Assembly (NCBI RefSeq): GCF_020171925.1
Contig: NZ_JAIVAR010000005.1
Span: 1-64,000 of the forward strand
Reading direction: 5' to 3'
Origin: Rossellomorea aquimaris
Lineage (GTDB): Bacteria > Bacillota > Bacilli > Bacillales > Bacillaceae_B
DNA: 64,000 nucleotides
Shown here: positions 51,924-61,049 of the stretch, one piece after another
Numbering within the stretch: position 1 is the first letter of the stretch
Layout of the letters: the number at the start of each line of letters is the position of its first letter
Program-made: the position numbers and the translations under genes
Notes under the pieces: generated by a model
Seen by the model: the letters and a program-made list of their open reading frames with translations, nothing else
Databases searched by the model: none
What the model was told of the DNA's origin: nothing

Positions 51924-51952
51924 AAAGGCACCGCCGAATTCCGGCAGCACCT
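51924..51952 (-). terminator. Terminator after lplJ
   Basis: A 10-bp stem with one mismatch (51928-51937 with 51943-51952) is followed by six T on the minus strand. Confidence 0.85.
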
Positions 51953-51963
51953 TTCATCATCCA

Positions 51964-52950
51964 TCAATACACTAGATCAACAAACTCTTCTTTCGTCACG
52001 TTACCAAAATAATGCTGGATATCAAGGCCTTCAAGAGCCTGTGCAATTTCTTTCTTCTCATATCGTGTACCCGACAGCTTATTTTCGATGTCTTCCACAT
52101 TACCGACCCCGAAGAAGTCTCCGTAGATTTTACAGTTCTCGATCAGTCCTTTGTTCACTTCCAAGCGGACATCGATCTGTCCGACCGGGAACCTGTTGGA
52201 GTGCTGAAGATTGAATTTAGGGGATTTCCCGTAATTCCAATCCCAGTTTTGATAACGTTCTTCAGAGAGTTCGTGTATATTCTTCCAGTCTTCTTCTGTG
52301 AGGACGTATTCCTTGACGTCGCTTCCGTCAAAGATGTAGTCGAGTAGGGTGGAGCGGAATTCCTCTATGCTCATCTGTTCATCGAGGAATTCGGAAATGT
52401 TGGCCACCCTGCTTCGGATCGATTTGATCCCTTTCGATTCAATCTTATCTTTCTTCACTTTAAGGGCAGATACCACGTTTTCCATTTCGGAATCGAATAA
52501 CAAGGTACCATGGCTGAACATGCGGCCTTTCGTGGAGAACTGTGCATTCCCGGAAATCTTTCTTCCTTCTGCCAGCAAGTCATTCCGCCCGCTCAGTTCG
52601 GCATTGACCCCCAATTTATTTAACGCTTTCACAACGGGTTCGGTGAACTTCTGGAAATTATGAAAGCTGTCCCCATCATCTTTTGTGATGAAACTGAAAT
52701 TTAAATTTCCAAGATCGTGGTAAACCGCACCGCCTCCGGAAAGGCGCCTCACTACGTGAAGTCCTTCTTTTTCGACGTATTCTGTATTGATTTCTTCGAT
52801 TGTATTCTGGTTCTTTCCGATGATGATCGATGGCTCATTGATATAGAACAGCAGATAACTCTCATTGATATCGAGGTTCTTCAAAGCATACTCTTCTATG
52901 GCCAGATTGATTCTTGGATCTGTAATTCCTTTATTGTCGATGAATAACAT
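51964..52950 (-). CDS. lplJ: Lipoate-protein ligase LplJ
   Basis: A 328-residue enzyme that attaches free lipoate to E2 and GcvH proteins via lipoyl-AMP. The BPL/LplA fold shows VVRRLSGGGAVYHDLGNLNFSF (RRxxGGG motif), KISGNAQF (active-site Lys region) and SHGTLLF. A C-terminal accessory domain (about 245-328) makes it LplA/LplJ type rather than octanoyltransferase. B. subtilis lplJ (yhfJ) also neighbours yhfI. AGGAGG precedes the ATG. Confidence 0.93.
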   Translation of the reverse strand: MLFIDNKGITDPRINLAIEEYALKNLDINESYLLFYINEPSIIIGKNQNTIEEINTEYVEKEGLHVVRRLSGGGAVYHDLGNLNFSFITKDDGDSFHNFQKFTEPVVKALNKLGVNAELSGRNDLLAEGRKISGNAQFSTKGRMFSHGTLLFDSEMENVVSALKVKKDKIESKGIKSIRSRVANISEFLDEQMSIEEFRSTLLDYIFDGSDVKEYVLTEEDWKNIHELSEERYQNWDWNYGKSPKFNLQHSNRFPVGQIDVRLEVNKGLIENCKIYGDFFGVGNVEDIENKLSGTRYEKKEIAQALEGLDIQHYFGNVTKEEFVDLVY

Positions 52951-52960
52951 CGTATTCCTC

Positions 52961-53695
52961 CTAGATTATGATTTCCATATCCTGTTTGGCGAGGTGGACG
53001 TCGCCTTTGTAAATCGTTTTTGCTTCCGAGACCAATTGTTCCAGGTCACCGAAGTGAGGAAGATGGGTAAGGATCAATTTCTTGACCCCTGCTTCTTCAG
53101 CGAGCTTCCCGGCGTCGAGGCTTGTCATATGACCCGCGCCCGAAGCATCCATGTTCCCGTAGAAATTGCATTCGCACAAAAGGAGATCTGCATCCTTTCC
53201 AAACGAAATGAACGAGTCTCTGAAGGCTGAATCCGCTGTATAGAAGATGGATTTCCCAGCTGCTTCAATCCTCATGCCATAACACGGTACGGGATGTTTC
53301 GTCTTAACAAAAGTAACCGTGAATGGACCGATTGCGAGCGACGACTGCTCATTGTATGCATGAGCCTTCATCAAATTTCTGTATGTAAGCGAGTTGTAGC
53401 CTTGAGCATCCTCATTATGCGCGTATACCGGTAACGTACCGTTTGATTTCCCCAAGAAGGATTGGATCAGAAGTGCATGCTGTAGCACCCCTATATCCGC
53501 GACATGGTCCGGATGGTAATGGGATATCAATACAGCATCAAGCTCGGTTGGATCGATAGATCTTTGCAGGTGGGATAGCACTCCGCTCCCGCAATCCAGT
53601 AATAAGGTAAAGCCATCGTGTTCAAGGAGATATCCTGTACTTGCTTCGCCTGCCTTCGGATATCCGCCCCAATGACCGATGATGGTCAGTTTCAT
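52961..53695 (-). CDS. yhfI: MBL-fold metallohydrolase YhfI
   Basis: A 244-residue metallo-beta-lactamase-fold protein, the length of B. subtilis YhfI. It has LISHYHPDHVADIG (HxHxDH, with the first His preceded by Ser), an Asp in YTADSAF, and a His in LTHLPHFG. It starts MKLTIIGHWGGYP, as in the RNase Z/YhfI-like group; substrate unknown. The ATG at 53695 has AGGAGGG 6 nt upstream. It lies just upstream of lplJ with a 10-nt gap, so the two are co-transcribed. Confidence 0.88.
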   Translation of the reverse strand: MKLTIIGHWGGYPKAGEASTGYLLEHDGFTLLLDCGSGVLSHLQRSIDPTELDAVLISHYHPDHVADIGVLQHALLIQSFLGKSNGTLPVYAHNEDAQGYNSLTYRNLMKAHAYNEQSSLAIGPFTVTFVKTKHPVPCYGMRIEAAGKSIFYTADSAFRDSFISFGKDADLLLCECNFYGNMDASGAGHMTSLDAGKLAEEAGVKKLILTHLPHFGDLEQLVSEAKTIYKGDVHLAKQDMEIII

Positions 53696-53890
53696 ATGGA
53701 CCCTCCTGACGAATTTGATATACAAACTTACTATACTTCATTTTGCCTATCTTTTCATTTTTTCAGCCTATTTTGTAATTTATCATTGACGAATTTCATA
53801 CTGTTATAATACAATATAATAAATTAAGACACCAGTTATATAACACGAACAAATAACGGGTGAATCTAAACTATTCGGAGGGTGATCAAC

Positions 53891-54025
53891 ATGGTCAAAA
53901 ATATTGTGGAATTTTTCAGGAACTTACCGCCAAAGTCTTGTGCTCAATGTGGGGATATCATTGAAGAGCAGCATGAATGCTACGGCATCTACTGCGAAAA
54001 ATGTACGACTGACCACGAATACTAG
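53891..54025 (+). CDS. yhfH: YhfH family small zinc-finger protein
   Basis: A 44-residue protein with two CxxC-type pairs: CAQC (about 17-20) and CEKC (about 35-38), plus a Cys at about 30. It begins MVKNIVEFFRNLPPKSC. This matches the YhfH family of small Bacillus proteins; function unknown. GGAGGGTGATCAAC precedes the ATG. It is divergent from yhfI, as in B. subtilis. Confidence 0.82.
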   Translation: MVKNIVEFFRNLPPKSCAQCGDIIEEQHECYGIYCEKCTTDHEY

Positions 54026-54102
54026 GATGTAAGGGGCTTTTCACGGACGGAATTCAACGTATATTGGGGTAAAAGCGGGAACACGGCTTTAGAGACGGAA
54101 CA

Positions 54103-54140
54103 TAAAAAAGGATGCTCTTCATAATAAGAGCATCCTTTTT
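54103..54140. terminator. Bidirectional terminator
   Basis: A perfect 16-bp stem (54103-54118 with 54125-54140), AAAAAAGGATGCTCTT arm, serves yhfH and the convergent FixH-like gene. Confidence 0.9.
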
Positions 54141-54145
54141 TATGT

Positions 54146-54898
54146 TTATTTGACTTCTACAGTCTGCATGGTATGTTCGTGAATTTCTTCCCCTTTGGTG
54201 ACATGGACTTGGACATTGTACATGCCTTTTTCCGGGAATGAGTATGAACCCTGGTATTTGCCTGCTTCGCCTGAAGTCAGGTCCACCCATTCATGCTTTT
54301 CCTGGCCATCTTTATAGATTTCTAAGCGTACCTCTGCAGCTTCAAGTGCTTCACCCTCATTTTCGACGTGTACACTCCATTTGCTATCTTCCTTCGCAGT
54401 CATACTTTCAGGCTTCATTACGTGGATGGAGACTGTACTTTCATGATGGCCGTGGTGATCATCTCCACCTTCTTCACCATGCTCCCCTTCTTGGACTTCG
54501 CCAATCGTTATATCCTTTTTAGGCATCGTATGCATATCACGCGCCGTTACATGGACCTGGACCGTATATAGACCGTCCTCTTCAAACGTCGTTTCTGCTT
54601 TGTACACCCCGCCCTTATCATGCTTAGCCTCAATCATTTCACTATCTTCTTTATGTCCATTCTTCCATACTTCATACTTCACTTCATCGGCATCCTCGAC
54701 ACTCTCATCCCCTTGGGAAACTGTAGTTGAAAGGGATACTGCTACTCCCTTTTCACCCGTTTCGGGCACGTCAAGCACAGCCGAAATCGGTTCCATATTA
54801 TTCCCATTCGTTGAGGAGTCGTTTTCATTACCATTACCGCATGCTGCAGCAAATAGAGCAAGTGCTCCCGTTATTACCAATAGTAGGAACTTTTTCAT
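54146..54898 (-). CDS. FixH/YtkA-type lipoprotein with two domains and a His-rich linker
   Basis: A 250-residue lipoprotein. The signal peptide ends in the lipobox FAAACGN (Cys about 20). Two YtkA/FixH-like beta domains follow (about 35-135 and 155-250), each ending in a TVQVHVT or NVQVHVT strand. Between them is an acidic, histidine-rich linker (HGEEGGDDHHGHHE) that may bind metal. FixH-like proteins are linked with copper or oxidase assembly, but no such genes are adjacent. AAAGGAG precedes the ATG. Confidence 0.82.
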   Translation of the reverse strand: MKKFLLLVITGALALFAAACGNGNENDSSTNGNNMEPISAVLDVPETGEKGVAVSLSTTVSQGDESVEDADEVKYEVWKNGHKEDSEMIEAKHDKGGVYKAETTFEEDGLYTVQVHVTARDMHTMPKKDITIGEVQEGEHGEEGGDDHHGHHESTVSIHVMKPESMTAKEDSKWSVHVENEGEALEAAEVRLEIYKDGQEKHEWVDLTSGEAGKYQGSYSFPEKGMYNVQVHVTKGEEIHEHTMQTVEVK

Positions 54899-55007
54899 AC
54901 ATATTCTCCTTTAATAAGAAAATCTTACGTTCATAGCCATTATGAACTTCACACAGAATAGTATACACCCTCATATGAAAGAATGGTTTGTCCATTTCAT
55001 GAATTTT

Positions 55008-55037
55008 AAAAAGGAGATGCCGCGGCATCTCCTTTTT
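55008..55037 (-). terminator. Terminator after yhgE
   Basis: A perfect 14-bp stem (55008-55021 with 55024-55037), with AAAAAGGAGATGCC arm and a two-base loop. Both ends carry A/T runs. Confidence 0.85.
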
Positions 55038-55042
55038 GCTTA

Positions 55043-57241
55043 TTATGCTTCTGCTGTTTTTGAATACTGTTTCTTGAATAATCCCACAAAGAAAATAGAT
55101 GTAAGGACGATGAATACAACGAAGTATCCAAGCAGAATGGATAGGTTCTGCCACATGAAACCAAAGTCGCCGCTTGAGATGACTGCTTTGAAAGCTGATA
55201 CGGAATATGTCATCGGCAATAATACGCTGATAGGTTGCAGCGCCGTTGGAATCAATTCTAATGGGAACGTCCCTGCACTTGTTGTTAATTGCAAGATCAA
55301 AATGATGATGGCAACGAATCGTCCCGGATCACCGAGGATCGTCACAAGCATTTGGATCAAAGCAAGGAATGTAAGACTTGTAATGATTGTAGAAAGAAGG
55401 AACAATGGAACACTTTCTACCTCAAGTCCAAGTCCGAACAGCAAGATTGCAGCAGCAATCAGGGATTGAATAATCCCGACTGTCGTAAGGACCGTGAATT
55501 TACCCAGGAACCAGCTCATCCCATTTGATGGGCGATCCGCAGGTTCTCTCAATGGATAAACGATCGAAATCAATAGTGCACCAACAAAGAGTCCTAGTGA
55601 TAGGAAGTAAGGTGCAAAACCAGTACCATAGTTAGGAACATGGTTGAACTTTTCATTTTTCACATTGACTGGTGCTGCCATCATGTCATACGTATCGTCA
55701 TTTGGCTCTACGCTGTTTGCTTCTTTGGCAGCATCTTTCAGTTTCTTCTCATACTCGGTAGTTCCATCCGACAATTTCGTGGTTCCTTCAGCCAATTGTA
55801 CAGATCCGTCCGCAAGCTTCTTCGAACCGTCCGTCAATTGAGTCGAGCCATCATACACTTTGTTAAGTCCTGAATTCAACTCGCCTGCTCCAGATGCAAG
55901 GGAAATTGTACCTTGGTGGACCTCCCCCATCTTTTCTGTCAGTAAGCCGAAGTTCTTCACAACTTCATCCTGGCCTGCTTTAAGGCGGTCAGAACCTTGG
56001 TCAAGCTGTGCAGATCCTTCAACCAATTGGTCGACTCCACCTTGAAGTTTCTTTTGACCATCATTTAATTGGCCGATTCCTCCTGCAAGGGTAGTTGCAC
56101 CTTTTTGCAGTTCGGACGCCCCGGTGCTCAGTGCACCTGTACCTGTTTCAAGTCCTGTGGCACCTTGTTTGATCTGATTGATTGCGGCTTTTAATTGTGC
56201 CTGTTTCTCCTCGGGGAGACTGCCCATATACGGAGCCAATTGTTCCTCGAGCGCGCCCGCCCCAGCATTGATCGCTTCCGCACCTGATTGGGCACGATCG
56301 GCACCCGCTTTCAGATCGCCTATCTTTGCAGCTAGATTCTCGGAACCAGCTTGCAGTTTCGCTGTATTGCTAACGGCACTATCAAGACCGGCATCGACTT
56401 GATCAAGGCCAGCCTTGCTCTTATCAATCCCGTCTGCCAGTGCATTCATACCTGACTGTACATCCTGTGTTCCTTTATAAAGCTGCTTCGTTTTATCGGT
56501 CATGACACCGACGCCGTCCGATAGTTCTTTCGATCCCTCGGCAAGCTTGGCAGCACCTGCCTTCGTTTTCGCCACGCCGTCAGTCATTTCCACATTTTTC
56601 TCGGCTAATACAAGCAAGTTATCCTTCAATGTCTTTGCGCCCTTTGATAAGTCGAGGGCTCCATTGTTGATTTCCCCAGCCTTATCACTTGCGGTCTGGA
56701 AGCCATCGCCCATTTCTTGGATCTTGTCGAACATCGTTTCTGCATATGTTTCAGAAACAGATTTAGAAAGGCTTGCCTTGATTTCTTTCATCGCGGTATC
56801 ACCGATCTGAGCAGACAAGAAGTTGAAGCTTTCATTTGGCACATATTTCAGTGCAAGCTTCTCAGGGTGATCCTCGAGAAGAGTCGTACCATTCTCAGAG
56901 AAGTCCTCAGGAATTTCTACTAACATATAATAATCCTGGCTCTCTAGATTCTTATACCCTTCTTCTTTATCTACAAAGTGAAAATCAAATGTTTCGCTTT
57001 CTTTCAGCTTATCAACGAGCTCATCCCCGATTTGAAGATCTTCGCCGTCGAACTCTGCTCCACGGTCGCTGTTCACAACCGCTACCGGCAGCTCGGAAAG
57101 CTGTTCATACGGATCCCAGAAAGCCCATAGGAACATTCCGCTGTACAATACAGGGATGAATAGAACAGCAAGGATCGGAATGAGTAACTTCTTGTTGCGG
57201 AAAATCGCCTTGAATTCTGAACCTGTAAATGATTTCTTCAT
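55043..57241 (-). CDS. yhgE: YhgE/Pip family membrane protein
   Basis: A 732-residue protein of the YhgE/Pip (phage infection protein) family. An N-terminal membrane helix (LLIPILAVLFIPVLYSGMFL) is followed by a long extracytoplasmic region (about 40-510). This holds many Leu/Ala-x-x-Gly repeats of about 7 residues (SKELSDGVGVM, GAGELNSGLNKV, LTDGSKKLADG) that form an extended coil. Five or six membrane helices of the ABC-2 type close the protein. Members serve as phage receptors or export components. It is downstream of yhgD with operators for that repressor in between. Confidence 0.9.
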   Translation of the reverse strand: MKKSFTGSEFKAIFRNKKLLIPILAVLFIPVLYSGMFLWAFWDPYEQLSELPVAVVNSDRGAEFDGEDLQIGDELVDKLKESETFDFHFVDKEEGYKNLESQDYYMLVEIPEDFSENGTTLLEDHPEKLALKYVPNESFNFLSAQIGDTAMKEIKASLSKSVSETYAETMFDKIQEMGDGFQTASDKAGEINNGALDLSKGAKTLKDNLLVLAEKNVEMTDGVAKTKAGAAKLAEGSKELSDGVGVMTDKTKQLYKGTQDVQSGMNALADGIDKSKAGLDQVDAGLDSAVSNTAKLQAGSENLAAKIGDLKAGADRAQSGAEAINAGAGALEEQLAPYMGSLPEEKQAQLKAAINQIKQGATGLETGTGALSTGASELQKGATTLAGGIGQLNDGQKKLQGGVDQLVEGSAQLDQGSDRLKAGQDEVVKNFGLLTEKMGEVHQGTISLASGAGELNSGLNKVYDGSTQLTDGSKKLADGSVQLAEGTTKLSDGTTEYEKKLKDAAKEANSVEPNDDTYDMMAAPVNVKNEKFNHVPNYGTGFAPYFLSLGLFVGALLISIVYPLREPADRPSNGMSWFLGKFTVLTTVGIIQSLIAAAILLFGLGLEVESVPLFLLSTIITSLTFLALIQMLVTILGDPGRFVAIIILILQLTTSAGTFPLELIPTALQPISVLLPMTYSVSAFKAVISSGDFGFMWQNLSILLGYFVVFIVLTSIFFVGLFKKQYSKTAEA

Positions 57242-57271
57242 GTTTACCTCCTATTTTAATCGAAATAATAG

Positions 57272-57296
57272 TTGACCAAATCACTCAAACGGTCAA
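57272..57296 (-). promoter_or_regulatory. TetR-type operator 1 before yhgE
   Basis: TTGACC and GGTCAA half sites (57272-57277 and 57291-57296) form an inverted repeat, probably bound by YhgD. Confidence 0.55.
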
Positions 57297-57314
57297 TTCT
57301 TTCCAAAAAATAAC

Positions 57315-57337
57315 TGACCATATTATTCTATTGGTCA
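57315..57337 (-). promoter_or_regulatory. TetR-type operator 2 before yhgE
   Basis: TGACCA and TGGTCA half sites (57315-57320 and 57332-57337) with A/T-rich centre; same core as operator 1 (TGACC/GGTCA). Confidence 0.6.
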
Positions 57338-57358
57338 TTCACAGCCAAAAGTGAAGGA

Positions 57359-57934
57359 CTATCCAGCAGATAACCCTTTGATAAGATATAATTCGAATAA
57401 GTCGGCAATTTCGTCTTTCTCAAGTGGGCCATGAGCCTTCTCCCAATCGAAAATCAATGAAACATAAAGTTTCAGCATCACAAATGCCGTCAATTCCGGA
57501 TTGCATTGTTTGATGGCACCGGAAGCAATTGCTTTTTCAATGCGATGACTCAGGAATTCAACAACCACTTTTTCCATGCGTTCGATCACTTCTGATACGG
57601 CTGGTGTACCCATTTCCCTGGCTTCCTGATACAGCTTGATTGTCAATTGATGCTCTTTACGGAACTCTAGCAATCGAAACAGGGCGCGATGAACATTGCT
57701 GGAAAACGAATCCTCTGGTTCAATCACTTCCTCCGCTTCCCTTTTCATTTCGTTCAGCAAAGAGGAGACGATTTCATCAAATAATTCTTCCTTATTTTTA
57801 AAGAAAGTATAGATCGTTCCTTTTCCAACATTGGCAAGTTTAGCGACCTGATCCATGGTTGTGGCTTTGTAACCGAATAAAGAAAATGACTTAGAAGCCG
57901 CCTCTACGATTTGTTGTTTCCGATTAACTGCCAT
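57359..57934 (-). CDS. yhgD: TetR family regulator YhgD
   Basis: A 191-residue TetR repressor. The N-terminal helix-turn-helix is at about 8-55 (AASKSFSLFGYKATTMDQVAKLANVGKGTIYTFFKNKEEL); the rest is a ligand-binding helical domain. In B. subtilis yhgD lies before yhgE, as here. The two inverted repeats downstream, before yhgE, are the likely targets. AAGGGGGTG precedes the ATG. Confidence 0.88.
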   Translation of the reverse strand: MAVNRKQQIVEAASKSFSLFGYKATTMDQVAKLANVGKGTIYTFFKNKEELFDEIVSSLLNEMKREAEEVIEPEDSFSSNVHRALFRLLEFRKEHQLTIKLYQEAREMGTPAVSEVIERMEKVVVEFLSHRIEKAIASGAIKQCNPELTAFVMLKLYVSLIFDWEKAHGPLEKDEIADLFELYLIKGLSAG

Positions 57935-58099
57935 TCCTTCACCCCCTTAAGTTTGACTGTATGACCGAAAATGAATTTTAGTCATAATCACATTCATTAA
58001 TCTATCACATCTTATAAAAATAAACAACTCTTTTTATTGTACATATTACATAAGCCTTCAAGAATAAGTTATAGAGAACATTCATGCAGGAGGTGCCTC

Positions 58100-59506
58100 A
58101 TGATCATCCATGTTGTCAAAAGCGGGGATACACTTTGGTCGATCGCCCGCCAATTCAACGTCGACCTGTCTCAGCTCTCATACGGCAATCAATTGAAAAA
58201 TAGTAACATCCTTGTCATCGGTCAGAGTCTGGTCATACCTGAATCACATAAAGAATACATCGTACAGCCCGGCGATACGTTGAATGATATAAGTAAAAAG
58301 CTGAATATCGGCCTACAGGAATTGATAGATTCCAATCAACTTACCAATCCCTCACGCCTCTATGTAGGGCAGTTGATTGTCCTTCCATATTTCGTTCATT
58401 CCGTGAAGCCGGGTGATACACTTTACACCATTTCATATAATTATAAGGTCGGTCTGGAGGACATCTTGAAAGCCAACAACATCCAGAATCCTTCACTCAT
58501 CTATCCAGATCAAAAAATCCGTATCCCGAATGATCGTAAATCCATCGAAGTAAATGCCTATATCACGCAAACAGGCGATGGAGCGGTTGGCGAGGTTCGA
58601 GGTCTAGGAAATTACTTTACGTATCTTTCTCCGTTTACCCATGCCATAACGAAAGATGGCGGCATCACCGCCTTAAATGATGAAGGATTGATTTCGGCTG
58701 CTTATGGTACAGGGACGGACCCTCTACTTGTCGTGACAAATTACTCAGGGGCAAAGTTTGATTCGGACTTGGCTGCAACGATTTTCCGAAGTGAGTCCCT
58801 TCAGGCAACCCTGATCTCGAACCTATTGAAGACAATGGAGAGAAAAGGATACAAGGGGGTGAACTTTGATTTTGAGTACGTGTATCCAGAGGATCGCGAA
58901 CGGTATAATCAGTTTCTCCGTAAAGTGACCTCCACCCTCAGACCGAAGGGTTATTCGGTTTCGACTGCCCTCGCCCCCAAAATCAAGGAAGATCAAAAGG
59001 GACTCCTATATGAAGCACATGATTACAAAGCACATGGCGAAATCGTCGATTTTGTCGTCATCATGACATACGAATGGGGGTGGGCAGGCGGAAAGCCATG
59101 GGCCATCGCCCCGATCCCTGAAGTGAGAAAAGTGTTGGATTATGCCGTCACTGAAATTCCCCGGAACAAGATTTTGATGGGGGTGCCATTATATGGACGG
59201 GATTGGAAAATACCCTGGCAGGAAGGGACTTTTGCAAAAACGGTTTCACCAGCTGCAGCAGTCGATTTGGCAAGTAAATACGGGGTGAGGATCCAATATG
59301 ACAATAACGATCAAGCACCTTTCTTCAAATACTGGGATGAATCCGGTCAGCAGCACGAAGTATGGTTTGAGGATGCGCGCAGCATTTTGGCAAAACACCA
59401 GACACTTGATCAGTATCGGTTAAGGGGGATCAGCTATTGGGTTCTCGGAAGTTCCTTTCCTCAGAACTGGGTGATGCAGCATGCACGATACACCACAGTC
59501 AAATAA
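58100..59506 (+). CDS. LysM-GH18 spore cortex/peptidoglycan hydrolase (SleL/YaaH-like)
   Basis: A 468-residue protein with no signal peptide, as usual for the SleL/YaaH spore proteins. Three LysM modules come first: KSGDTLWSIARQFN (about 2-47), QPGDTLNDISKKLN (about 51-96) and KPGDTLYTISYNYK (about 98-145). A GH18 catalytic domain follows, with the acid/base Glu in GVNFDFEYVYPED (DxxDxE-like as FDFE). Related enzymes are N-acetylglucosaminidases acting on germinating spore cortex. YaaH has two LysM modules; here there are three. The ATG at 58100 follows AGGAGGTG; upstream ORF codons lack a site. Confidence 0.88.
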   Translation: MIIHVVKSGDTLWSIARQFNVDLSQLSYGNQLKNSNILVIGQSLVIPESHKEYIVQPGDTLNDISKKLNIGLQELIDSNQLTNPSRLYVGQLIVLPYFVHSVKPGDTLYTISYNYKVGLEDILKANNIQNPSLIYPDQKIRIPNDRKSIEVNAYITQTGDGAVGEVRGLGNYFTYLSPFTHAITKDGGITALNDEGLISAAYGTGTDPLLVVTNYSGAKFDSDLAATIFRSESLQATLISNLLKTMERKGYKGVNFDFEYVYPEDRERYNQFLRKVTSTLRPKGYSVSTALAPKIKEDQKGLLYEAHDYKAHGEIVDFVVIMTYEWGWAGGKPWAIAPIPEVRKVLDYAVTEIPRNKILMGVPLYGRDWKIPWQEGTFAKTVSPAAAVDLASKYGVRIQYDNNDQAPFFKYWDESGQQHEVWFEDARSILAKHQTLDQYRLRGISYWVLGSSFPQNWVMQHARYTTVK

Positions 59507-59538
59507 AAAAATGGACCTCCGAGGGTGGGGGTCCATTT
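59507..59538. terminator. Bidirectional terminator
   Basis: AAATGGACC/GGTCCATTT stem (59509-59517 with 59530-59538) between the convergent GH18 and hemY genes, with a run of A on the left (T on the minus strand). Confidence 0.85.
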
Positions 59539-59539
59539 C

Positions 59540-60946
59540 CTATCTCTTCATATATTGAATGATTTTCTCTACTACCTTTTCCCCCTGCTCGATGCACTCC
59601 GGTATCCCTAGTCCATCGTATGAACTGCCGGCGATGAAGATCCCTGGCAATCGATCTTCAAGCTTTTGATACAGGTCTTTCGTCCTTTCCCTATGGCCAA
59701 CCGTATATTGAGGCATTGAATCCTTGTACCTTGTAACAAGCGTGAATTCAGGTTCTCCATCAAGATGCACGATTTTCTCCAGATCCTCAAGCACGATCTG
59801 TTGGATTTGATCGTCCGATAAATCAACGATCGTTTCATCCCCTGACTTCCCGAGGTAACACCTGATCAATACCTTGCCATCCGGAACGGTGTGTGGCCAT
59901 TTCTTATGGGTCCAAGTACAGGCTGTAATTGAATAGTCACTGTTTCTGGAGACGATGAATTCATTTCCCTCCACATTCTTCTTAATCGCTCCCGAGTCAA
60001 ATCCCATTGCGACGGTAGCTACTGATGTCGCTGGCATGTCTTTCAAATAATCCATGAATGATAGATTCGGAAACATCGATTGCATAGAATGATGAGGTGT
60101 TGTAATTACCACTCCATCGGCATCCAGTACCTGGCCATTCGTAAAACGGATTGTATATCCATGCTCCGCTTCCCCGTCAATACCGGATACCTTCATCCCT
60201 TTATTGACGACACCCGGGTCCAGTGCGTTCTCAAGACCTTCTACTAGTGACTGTAGCCCGTTTGAAAAAGTAAGGAATCTCCCGTTCTTCTCTTCGTTTT
60301 CATAACGGGAAGCTGCTTTTTTAATACCTGCAATCAAACTGCGATGCTTTTGTTCAATTTCATGAAGTTCCGGGAATGTCGACATCAAGCTCAACTGATC
60401 GATATCCCCTGCATAAATACCTGTAAGCAGTGGCTCAATCAGGTTATCGACTACTTCATCACCCATCCTTCTTCGAAAGAACCTCCCCAGTGATTGGTCC
60501 TCTGATGAAGTTGAACGCGGGAGGATGAAGTCAGCAGCGGCCCTCATCTTTCCGGTGAGGGAAAATAGGTTGGTCGTGATGAAAGGGGCTATTTGAGTCG
60601 GGATCCCGATAATCGACCCGCCTGGCATGGGATATAGCTCCCCACCCGCAATCACATACGATTTCCCCCAGGTGCTTGCCACCAATGTGTCGTCCAGGCC
60701 GATTTCCTTTGCGAGCGTGATTGGGCTCTGGTTTCGCGGTACAAAAGAATCTGGGCCTCTTTCAATGATATACCCATCCTGTTTCAACGTTTGTATTTTT
60801 CCGCCTAACCGATGAGTGGCCTCTACCAGTTTGAGATGTATGGGAAGGTTCATTTCCTTGATTTTCTTTTGCAAGTAGTAAGCGGCTGTCAGCCCGGTGA
60901 TCCCCCCACCGATGACAACGACAGTCTTCACTTGTTGTCCCCTCAT
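59540..60946 (-). CDS. hemY: Coproporphyrinogen III oxidase HemY (CgoX)
   Basis: A 468-residue flavoprotein of the protoporphyrinogen/coproporphyrinogen oxidase family. FAD-binding VVIGGGITGLTAAYYL is at the N terminus (GxGxxG), with EATHRLGGKIQT after the second beta strand and GIFIAGSSYDGLGIPECIEQGEKV at the C terminus. In Gram-positives it oxidises coproporphyrinogen III to coproporphyrin III in the coproporphyrin-dependent haem pathway. It is the third gene of hemE-hemH-hemY. The ATG follows AAGAAGG. Confidence 0.94.
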   Translation of the reverse strand: MRGQQVKTVVVIGGGITGLTAAYYLQKKIKEMNLPIHLKLVEATHRLGGKIQTLKQDGYIIERGPDSFVPRNQSPITLAKEIGLDDTLVASTWGKSYVIAGGELYPMPGGSIIGIPTQIAPFITTNLFSLTGKMRAAADFILPRSTSSEDQSLGRFFRRRMGDEVVDNLIEPLLTGIYAGDIDQLSLMSTFPELHEIEQKHRSLIAGIKKAASRYENEEKNGRFLTFSNGLQSLVEGLENALDPGVVNKGMKVSGIDGEAEHGYTIRFTNGQVLDADGVVITTPHHSMQSMFPNLSFMDYLKDMPATSVATVAMGFDSGAIKKNVEGNEFIVSRNSDYSITACTWTHKKWPHTVPDGKVLIRCYLGKSGDETIVDLSDDQIQQIVLEDLEKIVHLDGEPEFTLVTRYKDSMPQYTVGHRERTKDLYQKLEDRLPGIFIAGSSYDGLGIPECIEQGEKVVEKIIQYMKR

Positions 60947-61049
60947 AACTATCGCCTTCTTTATCTATTTTTTCATTCCCAGAGTTAGCTCATTATTCTG
61001 AAAACGAATCTCGCGGATCCTCTTCTCCCCATCCATAAAGAGAAGGACT

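Noticed and set aside
53790-53830. Sigma-A promoter for yhfH
   Set aside because: TATAAT sequences are present, but TTGACG lies only 13 bp upstream of the first and 23 bp of the second, so no correct pair can be named.
58030-58060. Sigma-E/sigma-G promoter of the GH18 gene
   Set aside because: CATATTAC near 58040 is only a partial match and no suitable -35 was found.
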